From: Candidatus Bacteroides pullicola
GTDB lineage: Bacteria; Bacteroidota; Bacteroidia; Bacteroidales; Bacteroidaceae
Reading direction: 5' to 3'
Length of the DNA: 64,000 nt
NCBI GenBank assembly: GCA_019115825.1
Contig: DXCV01000046.1
Coordinates: 35,139-99,138 of the forward strand
Shown here: positions 26,488 to 35,600 of the stretch, in pieces
Numbering within the stretch: position 1 is the stretch's first letter
Layout: the number at the start of each line of letters is the position of its first letter
Program-made: the position numbers and the translations under genes
Notes under the pieces: generated by a model
What the model was told of the DNA's origin: nothing
Seen by the model: the letters and a program-made list of their open reading frames with translations, nothing else
Database searches by the model: none

Positions 26488-27369
26488 ATGAAACGATTCA
26501 TCACCCTCCTTCTGGTCGTTGCAGCCACGCTGGGCGCCCAGGCACAATTACTCTGGAAAGTATCGGGCAACGGGCTCGACAAACCTTCGTACCTCTTCGG
26601 CACGTACCACCTCGCCTCCCTCGGCATCAAGGACAGCATCGCCGCCCTGCCGCAGGTGCAACAAGACGTGCAACAAGTGTATGGCGAAATCATCATGGCC
26701 GACATGATGAAACCCGAAACGCTGATGAAGATGCAGCAACAGATGATGCTGCCCGCCGACACCATGCTGAAGAGCCTCTTCACCCCCGAAGAGTTCACGG
26801 TGGTGACCCAGGCCGTAAAGGAATACCTCCAGGTGGACATCGCCCTGCTGGACCGCATGAAGCCCGCCGCCCTGACGCAGCAACTCACCGTGCTGTTCTA
26901 CCTGAAGCACACGCCGGGCTACAACCCGCAAGAACTGCTGGACGCCTCCTTCCAGCAGGACGCCACGAAGGCCGGCAAGAAGGTGGGCGGACTGGAGACG
27001 GTACAGTCGCAGATGGACATCCTCTTCAACAAACCGCTCCGCCGCCAGGCCGAAGACCTGTACTGCTTCCTCAGCAATCCCGCCAAGGCTGAACGCCAGG
27101 CCAAGGAACTCATCGCCGCCTACGCCGCGCAGGACCTGGACACGGTGCTCCGCCTGATGGAGGAAAAGGAAGGCACCAAGTGCGACCCCACGCCCGAAGA
27201 GATGGCGCAACTGCTGTACGACCGCAACCACAACTGGGTGGGCCAAATGCCGGACATCATGCAGGCCGCGCCTACGCTGTTCGTCATCGGCGCCGGACAC
27301 CTGCCGGGGGAACAGGGACTCGTCAAGCTGTTGCAAGGGAAAGGATATACGGTAGAACCTTTGAAGTAA
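26488..27369 (+). CDS. TraB/GumN family protein, exported
   Basis: A 293-residue protein with a signal peptide (LLLVVAATLGAQAQ). TraB/GumN hallmarks are LWKVSGNGLDKPSYLFGTYH near the mature N terminus (the GxxH motif) and FVIGAGHLPGEQGLVKLLQ-type ending close to the C terminus (second GxxH). The fold is related to EreA/ChaN and Tiki metallohydrolases, so a secreted peptidase or hydrolase role is likely but unproven in bacteria. Confidence 0.92.
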   Translation: MKRFITLLLVVAATLGAQAQLLWKVSGNGLDKPSYLFGTYHLASLGIKDSIAALPQVQQDVQQVYGEIIMADMMKPETLMKMQQQMMLPADTMLKSLFTPEEFTVVTQAVKEYLQVDIALLDRMKPAALTQQLTVLFYLKHTPGYNPQELLDASFQQDATKAGKKVGGLETVQSQMDILFNKPLRRQAEDLYCFLSNPAKAERQAKELIAAYAAQDLDTVLRLMEEKEGTKCDPTPEEMAQLLYDRNHNWVGQMPDIMQAAPTLFVIGAGHLPGEQGLVKLLQGKGYTVEPLK

Positions 27370-27379
27370 TAAAATAATC

Positions 27380-27461
27380 TTTTAGACGCGGATTGAGCGG
27401 ATGATGCGGATCTCTTCTATATTATTAATCCGCACAATCCGCATCATCCGCGTCTAAAAAA
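27380..27461. repeat. Long inverted repeat, probable terminator
   Basis: TTTTAGACGCGGAT at left (27380-27393) pairs with ATCCGCGTCTAAAA at right. The inner parts of both arms are built from GCGGAT words in different order (GAGCGGATGATGCGGAT on the left), so several alternative stems are possible. It follows the TraB/GumN gene and ends 20 bases before the HAD fusion gene. Confidence 0.8.
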
Positions 27462-27480
27462 TCAAGCCACAAACCACTAT

Positions 27481-29433
27481 ATGCACTATACAACCTACCT
27501 CTTCGACTTCGACTACACCTTGGCCGACTCGTCGCGCGGCATCGTCATGTGCTTCCGCCACGTGCTGGAGCGCAACGGCTACACCGACGTGACGGACGAA
27601 GCCATCCGCCGCACCATCGGCAAAACGCTGGAGGAGTCGTTCTCCATCCTGACGGGCGTGACGGACGCCGACCGCCTGGCCGACTTCAAACAGCAATACC
27701 GCAAAGAGGCAGACGTACACATGACGCCCAACACCCGCCTCTTCCCCGAAACGCTCGACGTGCTTAGGAAACTGAAGGAACGCGGCGCACGGGTAGGCAT
27801 CATCTCCACCAAATACCGCTTCCGCATCCACGAGACGATGGACCAGCATCTGCCCGCCGACTTCCTGGACATCGTGGTGGGCGGCGAGGACGTGTCCCGC
27901 GCCAAGCCCGACCCCGAAGGACTGCTCCACGCCATCACGGAGCTGGGCGTGGAGAAGAAGGACGTGCTCTACATCGGCGACAGCACCGTGGATGCCGAGA
28001 CCGCCCGGGCTGCAGGCGTGGACTTCGCCGGTGTCACCCACGGCGTCACCACCGCCGACGAGCTGTCCCGCTATCCCCACCGCCGCATCATGACCTCGCT
28101 GGAGGAACTGCTGGAAGACCCCGCCCCGCCTTTCAAGCCCCAACCGCGGCGACGCATCGCCATCCGGCAAGTCCTCCTGCTGCTTCTGCTGCTGTGGCTC
28201 AGTTGGGCGGAGAGCATCCCGCTGGACGATGAGCCGACTTTCATCTTCTTCACGCTCTTCCTGCTCTGCCTGTGGAGCGTGGCACGCCGACGGCGCATCC
28301 TGCCCGTGGTGGCCGAGGCGTGGCTGAAGGAATGGCTGCATCCCGTCATCGCCCGCTGGCGCGCCTTCCACATCCGCCAGATACGCGGCAAGGTGCCCGC
28401 CCCGCTCAGCGCCGAGCATTGCACGTGCCGCAACTGCGGGCACAGCTTCACGGGCAACTTCTGTCCCCGTTGCGGACAGTCGCGCGGCACCTACCGCTTC
28501 CAACTGAAGCACGCGGCAGGCAACATTCTGCGCAGTCTCTTCCGCGTGGACGGCAAGTTTGGCCACACACTCATTGCCCTGCTCTACCGCCCCGGCCACC
28601 TGATGCGCGGCTTCATGCAGGGACGGCGCGCCGCCTACTCCATGCCGCTGCAGACTCTGTTCCTGCTCATCGCCTTCTACCTGCTGGCCGTGCAGCTGGT
28701 CATCCCCCAGATACAGGCGGAACAGCAGAAGCCCACCGACAAGGAAAAAGCCGAAAGAATCCGAAAGTCCCTGGCCGAACTGCAGCAAGGCCGGGACGAG
28801 GAAACCGATTCGCTCACCATGCCCATCTGGGATGCAGCCATTGCCCTGCAAAAACAGAACTTGGCCGAAGTCCTGCCCGCCGACAGTCTGCGAGCCGCCG
28901 AAAGGCTCCGCGACGATGAAGAAACTAACTTCATTTCCGGCAACAACGTAACCCGTCAGCTTGATGCCGCCCTCTCCCAGATCCCCTTCCTCAACCGTGT
29001 GTGGAGCCTGCTGAAACGTTGGGGCCACGGCAACCGGACGCTGCACGTCATCGCCATCCTGCCTCTCTTCGCCGTCGGCACGTACTGGTCCTTCCAAAGC
29101 CGGTGGCAACTGCGCCGCCATCCGCAGCGGGTGCGCTTCAACTTGATGGAGCACTTCTTCATCCAGGCCTACATCGCGGGACAAATCATGCTGCTCAGCA
29201 TCCTGCTCCTGCCCTTCGGCTGGGTGGACAATGAGGCCGAAGTATTCGCCCTGCCGTGGAGCATCATCTTCCTGCTGTTCTGGTGGGACCTGCGCCAACT
29301 CTACCTCTGCTCGTGGTGGACCAGCCTGTGGCGCACGGTGGTGATGTTCTTCTATGCCCTGCTCCTGCTGACCGCCATCCTATGCGCAGGCTACGGGCTG
29401 TATCTGGCCGCCGAAATTCTGCTCTCCGCTTAG
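27481..29433 (+). CDS. HAD hydrolase fused to a DUF3667 zinc-ribbon membrane protein
   Basis: A 650-residue fusion. Residues 1-215 form a complete HAD phosphatase of the phosphoglycolate/pyrophosphatase type: FDFDYTLADS (motif I), GIISTKYR (motif II), KPDPEG (Lys) and YIGDSTVDAETA (motif III). Two membrane helices follow (about 222-265), then a zinc ribbon CRNCGHSFTGNFCPRCGQ (CxxC-x8-CxxC, near 315-332) and the DUF3667 body with five further helices. DUF3667 proteins are usually separate, about 350 residues long and start at the ribbon. The frame is continuous with no sign of a lost stop. The role of the membrane part is unknown. Confidence 0.88.
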   Translation: MHYTTYLFDFDYTLADSSRGIVMCFRHVLERNGYTDVTDEAIRRTIGKTLEESFSILTGVTDADRLADFKQQYRKEADVHMTPNTRLFPETLDVLRKLKERGARVGIISTKYRFRIHETMDQHLPADFLDIVVGGEDVSRAKPDPEGLLHAITELGVEKKDVLYIGDSTVDAETARAAGVDFAGVTHGVTTADELSRYPHRRIMTSLEELLEDPAPPFKPQPRRRIAIRQVLLLLLLLWLSWAESIPLDDEPTFIFFTLFLLCLWSVARRRRILPVVAEAWLKEWLHPVIARWRAFHIRQIRGKVPAPLSAEHCTCRNCGHSFTGNFCPRCGQSRGTYRFQLKHAAGNILRSLFRVDGKFGHTLIALLYRPGHLMRGFMQGRRAAYSMPLQTLFLLIAFYLLAVQLVIPQIQAEQQKPTDKEKAERIRKSLAELQQGRDEETDSLTMPIWDAAIALQKQNLAEVLPADSLRAAERLRDDEETNFISGNNVTRQLDAALSQIPFLNRVWSLLKRWGHGNRTLHVIAILPLFAVGTYWSFQSRWQLRRHPQRVRFNLMEHFFIQAYIAGQIMLLSILLLPFGWVDNEAEVFALPWSIIFLLFWWDLRQLYLCSWWTSLWRTVVMFFYALLLLTAILCAGYGLYLAAEILLSA

Positions 29434-29520
29434 GTATATCCCCGACCATGCTTACCCATACCTCCGCCCGTGCTTAGTCGAGCCGCCGAGCACAAGCGAC
29501 GGTATGGATAAGCAAACGAA
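29433..29520. repeat. 22-bp tandem array C (4 units)
   Basis: Four 22-base frames that begin on the last base of the preceding stop codon. Unit 1 (GGTATATCCCC then CATGCTTA) is nearly the same as unit 1 of array B. Units 1 and 2 end in the GTGCTTA-type half and unit 3 carries GAGCAC in the complementary orientation. Confidence 0.7.
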
Positions 29521-29538
29521 CTGAATATCAAACAAAAA

Positions 29539-29570
29539 TTTGGTCATCCGCCACATTATACGTATCTTTG
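29539..29570 (+). promoter_or_regulatory. Promoter of the 59-residue small protein gene
   Basis: TTTG (29539-29542), a 20-base spacer and TATCTTTG (29563-29570), full consensus. The start codon at 29593 is 22 bases after the -7 box. Confidence 0.75.
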
Positions 29571-29592
29571 TCCCGTAAAAACCCTGGATACT

Positions 29593-29772
29593 ATGGCAGA
29601 AGAACAGTACATACAAATCAAAAGAATCCCGCTGACCAAGGAAGAGGTCTGGCGGCGGATGAAGGAGCATAAACGGAAGAAGCAAGAACTCATCCAACAA
29701 ATGGAGGAGTATCTGAGAACGGAATATAAAAAACGCACGGGTCAAGAACCGGAATCCATTGAGGTATGGTAA
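29593..29772 (+). CDS. Small charged helical protein, 59 residues
   Basis: An intact 59-residue frame starting MAEEQYIQIKRIPLTKEE and continuing as one long Lys/Arg/Glu-rich helix (WRRMKEHKRKKQELIQQM), ending QEPESIEVW. It has a full consensus promoter with correct spacing and a short leader, so it is very probably real although short. No family recognised. It is cytosolic by composition and contains a heptad-like pattern that could dimerise. It is followed by the rplU promoter, so it is monocistronic. Confidence 0.7.
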   Translation: MAEEQYIQIKRIPLTKEEVWRRMKEHKRKKQELIQQMEEYLRTEYKKRTGQEPESIEVW

Positions 29773-29842
29773 CATTTAGATACTAATGCCATAGATTTGT
29801 TCCGCGACAAACCGGAATAAGAAATAAAAATCCGCCTCACCT

Positions 29843-29874
29843 CTTGCCTAATCCAAAACAAATCAGTACCTTTG
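29843..29874 (+). promoter_or_regulatory. Promoter of rplU-rpmA
   Basis: CTTG (29843-29846), a 20-base spacer and TACCTTTG (29867-29874). Transcription should begin near 29880, leaving a leader of about 88 bases before rplU. Confidence 0.7.
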
Positions 29875-29879
29875 CGCCC

Positions 29880-29967
29880 GATTATTCCGCAACGGGTTCG
29901 ATCAAGTGCTCTCTAAGTGATTAGGGGACCACCCGCCGGAGCTAACTTTTAGCATTTATACACAACA
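29880..29967 (+). promoter_or_regulatory. Structured 5' leader of rplU, candidate r-protein autoregulatory element
   Basis: Three nested or consecutive stems can be drawn. CGGGT (29893-29897) pairs with ACCCG (29931-29935). Inside it TCTCTAA (29910-29916) pairs with TTAGGGGA (29921-29928) across a GTGA tetraloop of the GNRA class, using G-U pairs. GCTAA pairs with TTAGC (29941-29953) just before the ribosome-binding region. This is a rich structure for a leader before a ribosomal protein gene and fits autoregulation by L21 or L27. The fold is drawn by hand and the mechanism is inference. Confidence 0.45.
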
Positions 29968-30285
29968 ATGTACGTAATCGTAGAAATTCAAGGCCAGCAG
30001 TTCAAGGCTGAGGCCGGCAAGAAGCTGTTCGTTCACCACATCCAGAACATCGAGAGCGGTGCAACAGTAGAGTTTGACAAGGTCCTGTTGGTGGACAAAG
30101 ACGGTGACATCACCGTGGGCGTTCCCACCGTAGAAGGCGCAAAGGTGGTTTGCGAAGTACTCTCCCCGCTGGTAAAGGGCGAAAAGGTGCTCGTGTTCCA
30201 CAAGAAGAGAAGAAAAGGCTATCGCAAGCTGAAAGGTCATCGCGAGCAGTTCACTGAGTTGACAATCAAAGAAGTAGTAGCTTAA
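29968..30285 (+). CDS. rplU: 50S ribosomal protein L21
   Basis: A 105-residue L21 of normal length. [20 protein letters not shown] opens the protein, and the C-terminal rRNA-binding segment [21 protein letters not shown] is diagnostic. It binds 23S rRNA in the large subunit and needs L20 for assembly. Cotranscribed with rpmA 23 bases downstream, the conserved bacterial order, and preceded by a structured leader. Confidence 0.98.
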   Translation: MYVIVEIQGQQFKAEAGKKLFVHHIQNIESGATVEFDKVLLVDKDGDITVGVPTVEGAKVVCEVLSPLVKGEKVLVFHKKRRKGYRKLKGHREQFTELTIKEVVA

Positions 30286-30308
30286 TCACATTAAAACAGT
30301 AAGAAAAC

Positions 30309-30581
30309 ATGGCACATAAAAAAGGTGTCGGCAGTTCTAAGAACGGCCGCGAATCAGCAAGTAAGAGATTAGGCGTCAAGATATTCGGTGGCGAAGTCTG
30401 CAAGGCAGGCAACATCATCGTTCGTCAGAGAGGTACAGAGTTCCACCCGGGCAAGAACATCGGCATGGGCAGCGACCACACTCTCTACGCCTTGGTAGAC
30501 GGTACAGTGCAGTTCAAGGTGGGCCGCGAGGACAGACGTTATGTTTCTGTCATTCCGGCAGAAGCCAATGCTGAGGCATAA
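30309..30581 (+). CDS. rpmA: 50S ribosomal protein L27
   Basis: A 90-residue L27. The N-terminal [19 protein letters not shown] has the directly exposed flexible arm that reaches the peptidyl-transferase centre, without the cleavable extension found in Firmicutes. [18 protein letters not shown] follows. A strong terminator lies 23 bases after the stop. Confidence 0.98.
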   Translation: MAHKKGVGSSKNGRESASKRLGVKIFGGEVCKAGNIIVRQRGTEFHPGKNIGMGSDHTLYALVDGTVQFKVGREDRRYVSVIPAEANAEA

Positions 30582-30604
30582 CCAACTGTAAACCCCATTA
30601 TAGC

Positions 30605-30649
30605 AAAAGAGGGAACTTTCCGCAATGACGGAGTTCCCTCTTTTCTTTT
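30605..30649 (+). terminator. Terminator of rplU-rpmA
   Basis: AAAAGAGGGAACT pairs with AGTTCCCTCTTTT around a 14-base loop and is followed by CTTTTTCC. It may also serve the convergent DUF4834 gene. Confidence 0.85.
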
Positions 30650-30670
30650 TCCATCGGCCGAGACCGATTC

Positions 30671-30970
30671 TTATTCCTTCACTTCCTCGTAGCTGACATA
30701 CTCGCCCTCGTCCTTACCAAATATCTTCTTGCGGTTGATGTGCAGCTCACCCTCCTCCACGGCCACGGTGTCATCGCCTGCAGAGGCATTGCCGCGACGT
30801 GTGTTGGCGGAATCATTCCGAGGATTACGGGTCGTATAATAATAGGTAGTGGTCTGTTTCTTGCCCTTGCCCATACCGAACAACCGCCGCACAAAGGCGA
30901 CCACGATGACGAAGCCCACCAACAGGACGGCAAGGACAAGAAGCAAGATAAAGCCTAAGAAATGAAACAT
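30671..30970 (-). CDS. DUF4834 family small membrane protein
   Basis: A 99-residue protein with one N-terminal helix (LGFILLLVLAVLLVGFVIVV) and a charged cytosolic tail ending DEGEYVSYEEVKE, the form of the Bacteroidales DUF4834 family (function unknown). It lies 71 bases downstream of pssA on the same strand and may be the last gene of the psd-pssA operon, a placement often seen in the order. That link is inference. Confidence 0.75.
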   Translation of the reverse strand: MFHFLGFILLLVLAVLLVGFVIVVAFVRRLFGMGKGKKQTTTYYYTTRNPRNDSANTRRGNASAGDDTVAVEEGELHINRKKIFGKDEGEYVSYEEVKE

Positions 30971-31041
30971 ACGGTTCTGTTTAAGTTAAAAAAATAAGAG
31001 TTGCTGTTGATAGTACTACAACAACCGTGCCAGCAATTTGT

Positions 31042-31752
31042 TCAAGCAGACTTCCGCGCCGTAAGGATGGAAAGCAGCACATACCACACGATGCAGACAG
31101 CTAAGCCCTGCACCTGCCATACAGCCAGGAAAACCACGCACACCAACAGGAAGAAGAAGCGCAGCTTGTTGTGCGCCCACGACAAATCCTTGAACTTCAG
31201 CGAGAACATCGGTATCTCGGACACCAGCAGCCATGAGGAAAGGCACACCATCGCCAACAATGCCAACGGATGAACGCCGCCCCCCGTCAAAGTAGCGTGT
31301 GCTCCCACTGCCAGCGATGCCCAATACAGCGCATTGGCCGGCACGGGCAAACCCACGAACGATGTCGTCTGCCGCGTATCATTGTTGAACTTGGCCAGGC
31401 GGAGGCCCGAGAAGACGGCAATCAGGAAAGCCAAATAAGGGAAATAAGCGGAAACGCCCGCCAGCGCATCCGGATAGGGCATCTCCCGAAAAAGCGAGAA
31501 CACCACCACAGATGGCGCCAGCCCGAAGCAGATGTCGTCCGCCAGCGAGTCAAGGTCCTTGCCGATAGGGGAATGCGCATTGAGCGCACGCGCCGCCAAC
31601 CCGTCGAAGAAGTCGAACACCGCCCCAATGATGATGAACAGCAACGCCAGATCGTACTTGAACTGGAAAGCCATGACGGCAGCCACGCAGCCCGAAAAGA
31701 GGTTCAGGCAAGTCAGCGTGTTGGGGATATAGCGGGTAATGCAGTTGGCCAT
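31042..31752 (-). CDS. pssA: CDP-diacylglycerol-serine O-phosphatidyltransferase
   Basis: A 236-residue integral membrane enzyme making phosphatidylserine from CDP-diacylglycerol and serine. The CDP-alcohol phosphotransferase signature D-G-x2-A-R-x8-G-x3-D-x3-D is present (DGLAARALNAHSPIGKDLDS). About seven to eight helices. It follows psd by 12 bases, so the two successive steps to phosphatidylethanolamine are made from one transcript. Confidence 0.95.
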   Translation of the reverse strand: MANCITRYIPNTLTCLNLFSGCVAAVMAFQFKYDLALLFIIIGAVFDFFDGLAARALNAHSPIGKDLDSLADDICFGLAPSVVVFSLFREMPYPDALAGVSAYFPYLAFLIAVFSGLRLAKFNNDTRQTTSFVGLPVPANALYWASLAVGAHATLTGGGVHPLALLAMVCLSSWLLVSEIPMFSLKFKDLSWAHNKLRFFFLLVCVVFLAVWQVQGLAVCIVWYVLLSILTARKSA

Positions 31753-31764
31753 GATGCAAAGAGA

Positions 31765-32451
31765 TTATTTAAGTTTGGCAATAACAGTCTGGTCGCCCGT
31801 GGTGGTCTGGCCCAGCTTGACCAATACCTCTGTGCCCAGCGGCAGGAACACATCCACCCGTGAACCGAACTTGATGAAACCCATATGCTCGTCGATGTAA
31901 CACTCGTCGCCCTCCACGGCATACGTGACGATGCGGCGGGCCATAGCACCGGCTATCTGACGGGCCATCACTTCCACGCCTTCAGGGGTCTCAATGACCA
32001 CCGTCGAACGCTCATTGTCCGTGCTGGCTTTGGGGAGCCACGCCTTCATGAACTTGCCGTTCTGGTGGCTGACCTTCTTCACCGTGCCGTCCACAGGATA
32101 CCAGTTGGCGTGCACGTTGGTCAGGCTCATGAAGATGGAAATCATGATGCGGCGGTCGTGGAAGTACTCGTTCTCCTCCACCTCCTCCACGACAACGACC
32201 TTGCCATCGGCGGGGGCCACAACAACCTTCGTCGTGTCGTGCCCGAACAGGCGGATGGGACAACGGAAGAAGTTGACCATGATGCCATAGACCACCAGGC
32301 TCAGCACCGCCACGACATAAAACGGCACCTTGGTCTCCAGCCCCCAATACAGGATGGCATTAATAAAAAACAGCAGCAGGAAACCGCCCGTCAGCGTATG
32401 CGTACCTTCACGGTGCAAGCGTATCTTCTTCAATCTCTTCAAACGAACCAT
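31765..32451 (-). CDS. psd: Phosphatidylserine decarboxylase (archaetidylserine-type, short form)
   Basis: A 228-residue proenzyme that decarboxylates phosphatidylserine to phosphatidylethanolamine. The self-cleavage site with the Gly-Ser pair that yields the pyruvoyl group is in [14 protein letters not shown] (about residues 185-198). [16 protein letters not shown] is the other conserved block, and an N-terminal hydrophobic hairpin (about 20-60) anchors it to the membrane. First gene of the psd-pssA operon. Confidence 0.95.
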   Translation of the reverse strand: MVRLKRLKKIRLHREGTHTLTGGFLLLFFINAILYWGLETKVPFYVVAVLSLVVYGIMVNFFRCPIRLFGHDTTKVVVAPADGKVVVVEEVEENEYFHDRRIMISIFMSLTNVHANWYPVDGTVKKVSHQNGKFMKAWLPKASTDNERSTVVIETPEGVEVMARQIAGAMARRIVTYAVEGDECYIDEHMGFIKFGSRVDVFLPLGTEVLVKLGQTTTGDQTVIAKLK

Positions 32452-32512
32452 TCTCTTGTATGTTGTACTAAACGGTTATAGACTATATTTTATAATAAAG
32501 TAAATCTGCCTG

Positions 32513-32544
32513 CAAAAATAGGTTTATTTTGAAAACCAAACAAA
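32513..32544 (-). promoter_or_regulatory. Promoter of psd-pssA
   Basis: On the minus strand, TTTG (32541-32544), a 20-base spacer and TATTTTTG (32513-32520), 62 bases before the psd start. It lies back to back with the dnaE promoter. Confidence 0.75.
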
Positions 32545-32589
32545 AAAAGCGGACGGAAATGTGCCTGTTAATAACTTTTGGAGGAATAT

Positions 32590-32621
32590 TTTGCCCAATC
32601 CGGCATTTGGTTGTATCTTTA
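32590..32621 (+). promoter_or_regulatory. Promoter of dnaE
   Basis: TTTG (32590-32593), a 20-base spacer and TATCTTTA (32614-32621). It overlaps an in-frame ATG at 32578, so translation from that codon is excluded and the start at 32653 is supported. Confidence 0.7.
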
Positions 32622-32652
32622 TGCGCTCATTTCGCTAAAGAGACATCAACCC

Positions 32653-35600
32653 ATGCAAGATTTCGTTCACTTACACGTACACACCCAATACTCCCTGCTG
32701 GACGGACAGGCCAGCGTCAGCCGCCTGGTGGACAAGGCCATGAAGGACGGCATGAAGGGCATTGCCATCACCGACCATGGCAACATGTTCGGCGTCAAGG
32801 AATTTTATAATTATGTCAACAAGAAGAACAGTGGCCCGCGCGGGGAAATCAAGGACCTGAAGAAGCGCATCGCCGAACTGGAAAAAGTTCCGCAAAAGGA
32901 CGAACAAGCCGAGGCGGAACTGGCGGATTGTCGAAACAAAATCGTCGAGGCGGAGGCGAAACTGTTCAAGCCCATCATCGGCTGCGAGATGTATGTAGCC
33001 CACCGTACCATGGACAAGAAGGAAGGCAGACAAGACCAGAGCGGCTGGCACCTTATTGTCTTGGCTAAAAACGAGAAGGGTTACCACAACCTCATCAAGC
33101 TGGTATCCCGCGCATGGACCATCGGCCACTACATGCGCCCCCGCACCGACCGCAACGAGCTGGAGAAGTACCACGAGGGCCTCATCGTCTGCTCGGCCTG
33201 CCTGGGCGGCGAGGTGCCCAAGAAAATCATAGCCGACCGCCTGGACGAGGCAGAAGAGGCCATTCAATGGTATAAGAACCTCTTCGGCGAGGACTATTAC
33301 CTGGAGCTGCAACGCCACAAGGCTACCGTGGAGCGGGCCAACCACGAGGCCTATCCCCTGCAACAGAAAGTGAACGCCAAGCTGCTGGAGTATGCCAAGA
33401 AATACGACATCAAGGTCATCTGCACCAACGACGTGCACTTCGTGGACGAGGAGAACGCCGAGGCGCACGACCGCCTCATCTGCCTCAGCACGGGCAAGGA
33501 CCTGGACGATCCCACCCGAATGCTCTACACCAAGCAGGAGTGGATGAAGACCAAAGCGGAGATGAACCAACTCTTCGAGGACGTGCCCGAAGCACTGAGC
33601 AACACACTGGAAATCCTGGACAAGGTGGAATACTACTCCATCGACCACGCCCCCATCATGCCCACCTTCGCCATCCCAGAGGACTTCGGCACGGAGGAGG
33701 AATACCGCCAAAAGTACACGGAGAAAGACCTTTTCGACGAGTTCACCCAAGACGAAAACGGCAACGTGGTGCTGGATGAAGACGCCGCCAATGCCAAGAT
33801 CAAGCGATTGGGCGGCTACGACAAACTCTACCGCATCAAGCTGGAGGCAGACTATCTGGCCAAGCTGACTTTCGACGGGGCCAAGAAGCTGTATGGCGAC
33901 CCGCTGTCCGAGGAAGTACGTGAACGACTGGTATTTGAGTTATACATCATGAAGACGATGGGTTTCCCGGGCTACTTCCTCATCGTGCAGGACTTCATCA
34001 ACGCGGCGCGCACCCAACTGGGCGTGTCCGTAGGCCCCGGACGTGGCTCGGCGGCCGGATCGGCGGTAGCCTATTGCTTGGGCATCACCAAGATAGACCC
34101 CATCCAATACGACCTGCTGTTTGAGCGTTTCCTCAACCCCGACCGCATCTCCTTGCCTGATATCGACGTGGACTTCGACGATGACGGACGCGGCGACGTG
34201 CTTCGCTGGGTGACGGAGAAATACGGCCAGGAGAAGGTGGCGCACATCATCACCTACGGCACCATGGCCACCAAAATGGCCATCAAGGACGTGGCCCGCG
34301 TGGAGAAACTGCCCCTGTCCGAATCCGATCGCCTGTGCAAGTTGGTGCCCGATAAAATCCCCGACAAGAAGCTGAACCTGCCCAACGCCATCGCCTACGT
34401 GCCCGAACTGCAAGCCGCCGAGGCTTCACCCGACCCCAAGATGCGCAACACCATCAAGTATGCCAAGATGCTGGAGGGCAATGTCCGCGGCACGGGCGTA
34501 CATGCCTGCGGCACCATCATCTGCCGTGACGACATCACCGACTGGGTGCCTGTCAGCACGGCGGACGACAAAGAGACGGGCGAGAAGATGCTGGTCACCC
34601 AATACGAAGGCTCGGTCATCGAGGACACGGGCCTCATCAAGATGGACTTCCTGGGACTGAAGACTCTGTCTATCATCAAGGAGGCCGTAGCCAACGTCAA
34701 GCTGCACCGCGGCATCGACCTGGACATCGACAACATCCCCATCGACGACCCTGCCACGTACAAACTCTACTGCGACGGACGCACCGTCGGCACCTTCCAG
34801 TTCGAATCTGCCGGCATGCAAAAATACCTGCGCGAACTGCAACCCAGCACCTTCGAGGACCTCATCGCCATGAACGCCCTCTACCGGCCGGGCCCTATGG
34901 ACTACATCCCCGACTTCATCGACCGCAAGTGGGGCCGCAAACCCATCGAGTATGACATCCCCATCATGGAGAAGTATCTGAAGGACACCTACGGCATCAC
35001 CGTCTACCAGGAACAGGTCATGCTGCTGTCGCGCCTGTTAGCCAACTTCACCCGAGGCGAATCCGACGCCCTACGCAAGGCGATGGGTAAAAAGCTGCGC
35101 GACAAGCTGGATCACATGAAACCCAAATTTATCGAAGGCGGCAAGAAGAACGGTCACGACCCCAAGGTTTTGGAGAAGATTTGGGCCGACTGGGAGAAGT
35201 TCGCCTCCTACGCCTTCAACAAGTCGCACGCCACGTGCTATTCGTGGGTGGCCTACCAGACGGCCTACCTCAAGGCCAACTACCCCGCCGAATACATGGC
35301 CGCCGTGATGAGCCGAAGCCTCTCGAACATCACGGACATCACCAAGCTGATGGACGAATGCAAGGCCATGGGTATGAAAGTCTTGGGACCCGACGTCAAC
35401 GAGAGTAACCTGAAGTTCACCGTCAATCCCGAGGGCAACATCCGCTTCGGCCTTGGCGCCGTGAAGGGCGTGGGCGAGGCTGCCGTCCAAGCCATCGTGG
35501 AAGAGCGCCAGAAGAACGGTCCATACAAAGGCATATTCGACTTTGTGCAGCGTGTCAACCTGAATGCCTGCAACAAGAAAAACATCGAATACCTGGCCCT

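Noticed and set aside
32578..32652. Upstream start of DnaE (25 extra residues)
   Set aside because: The dnaE promoter lies at 32590-32621, downstream of that ATG, and the PHP domain begins directly at the 32653 start.
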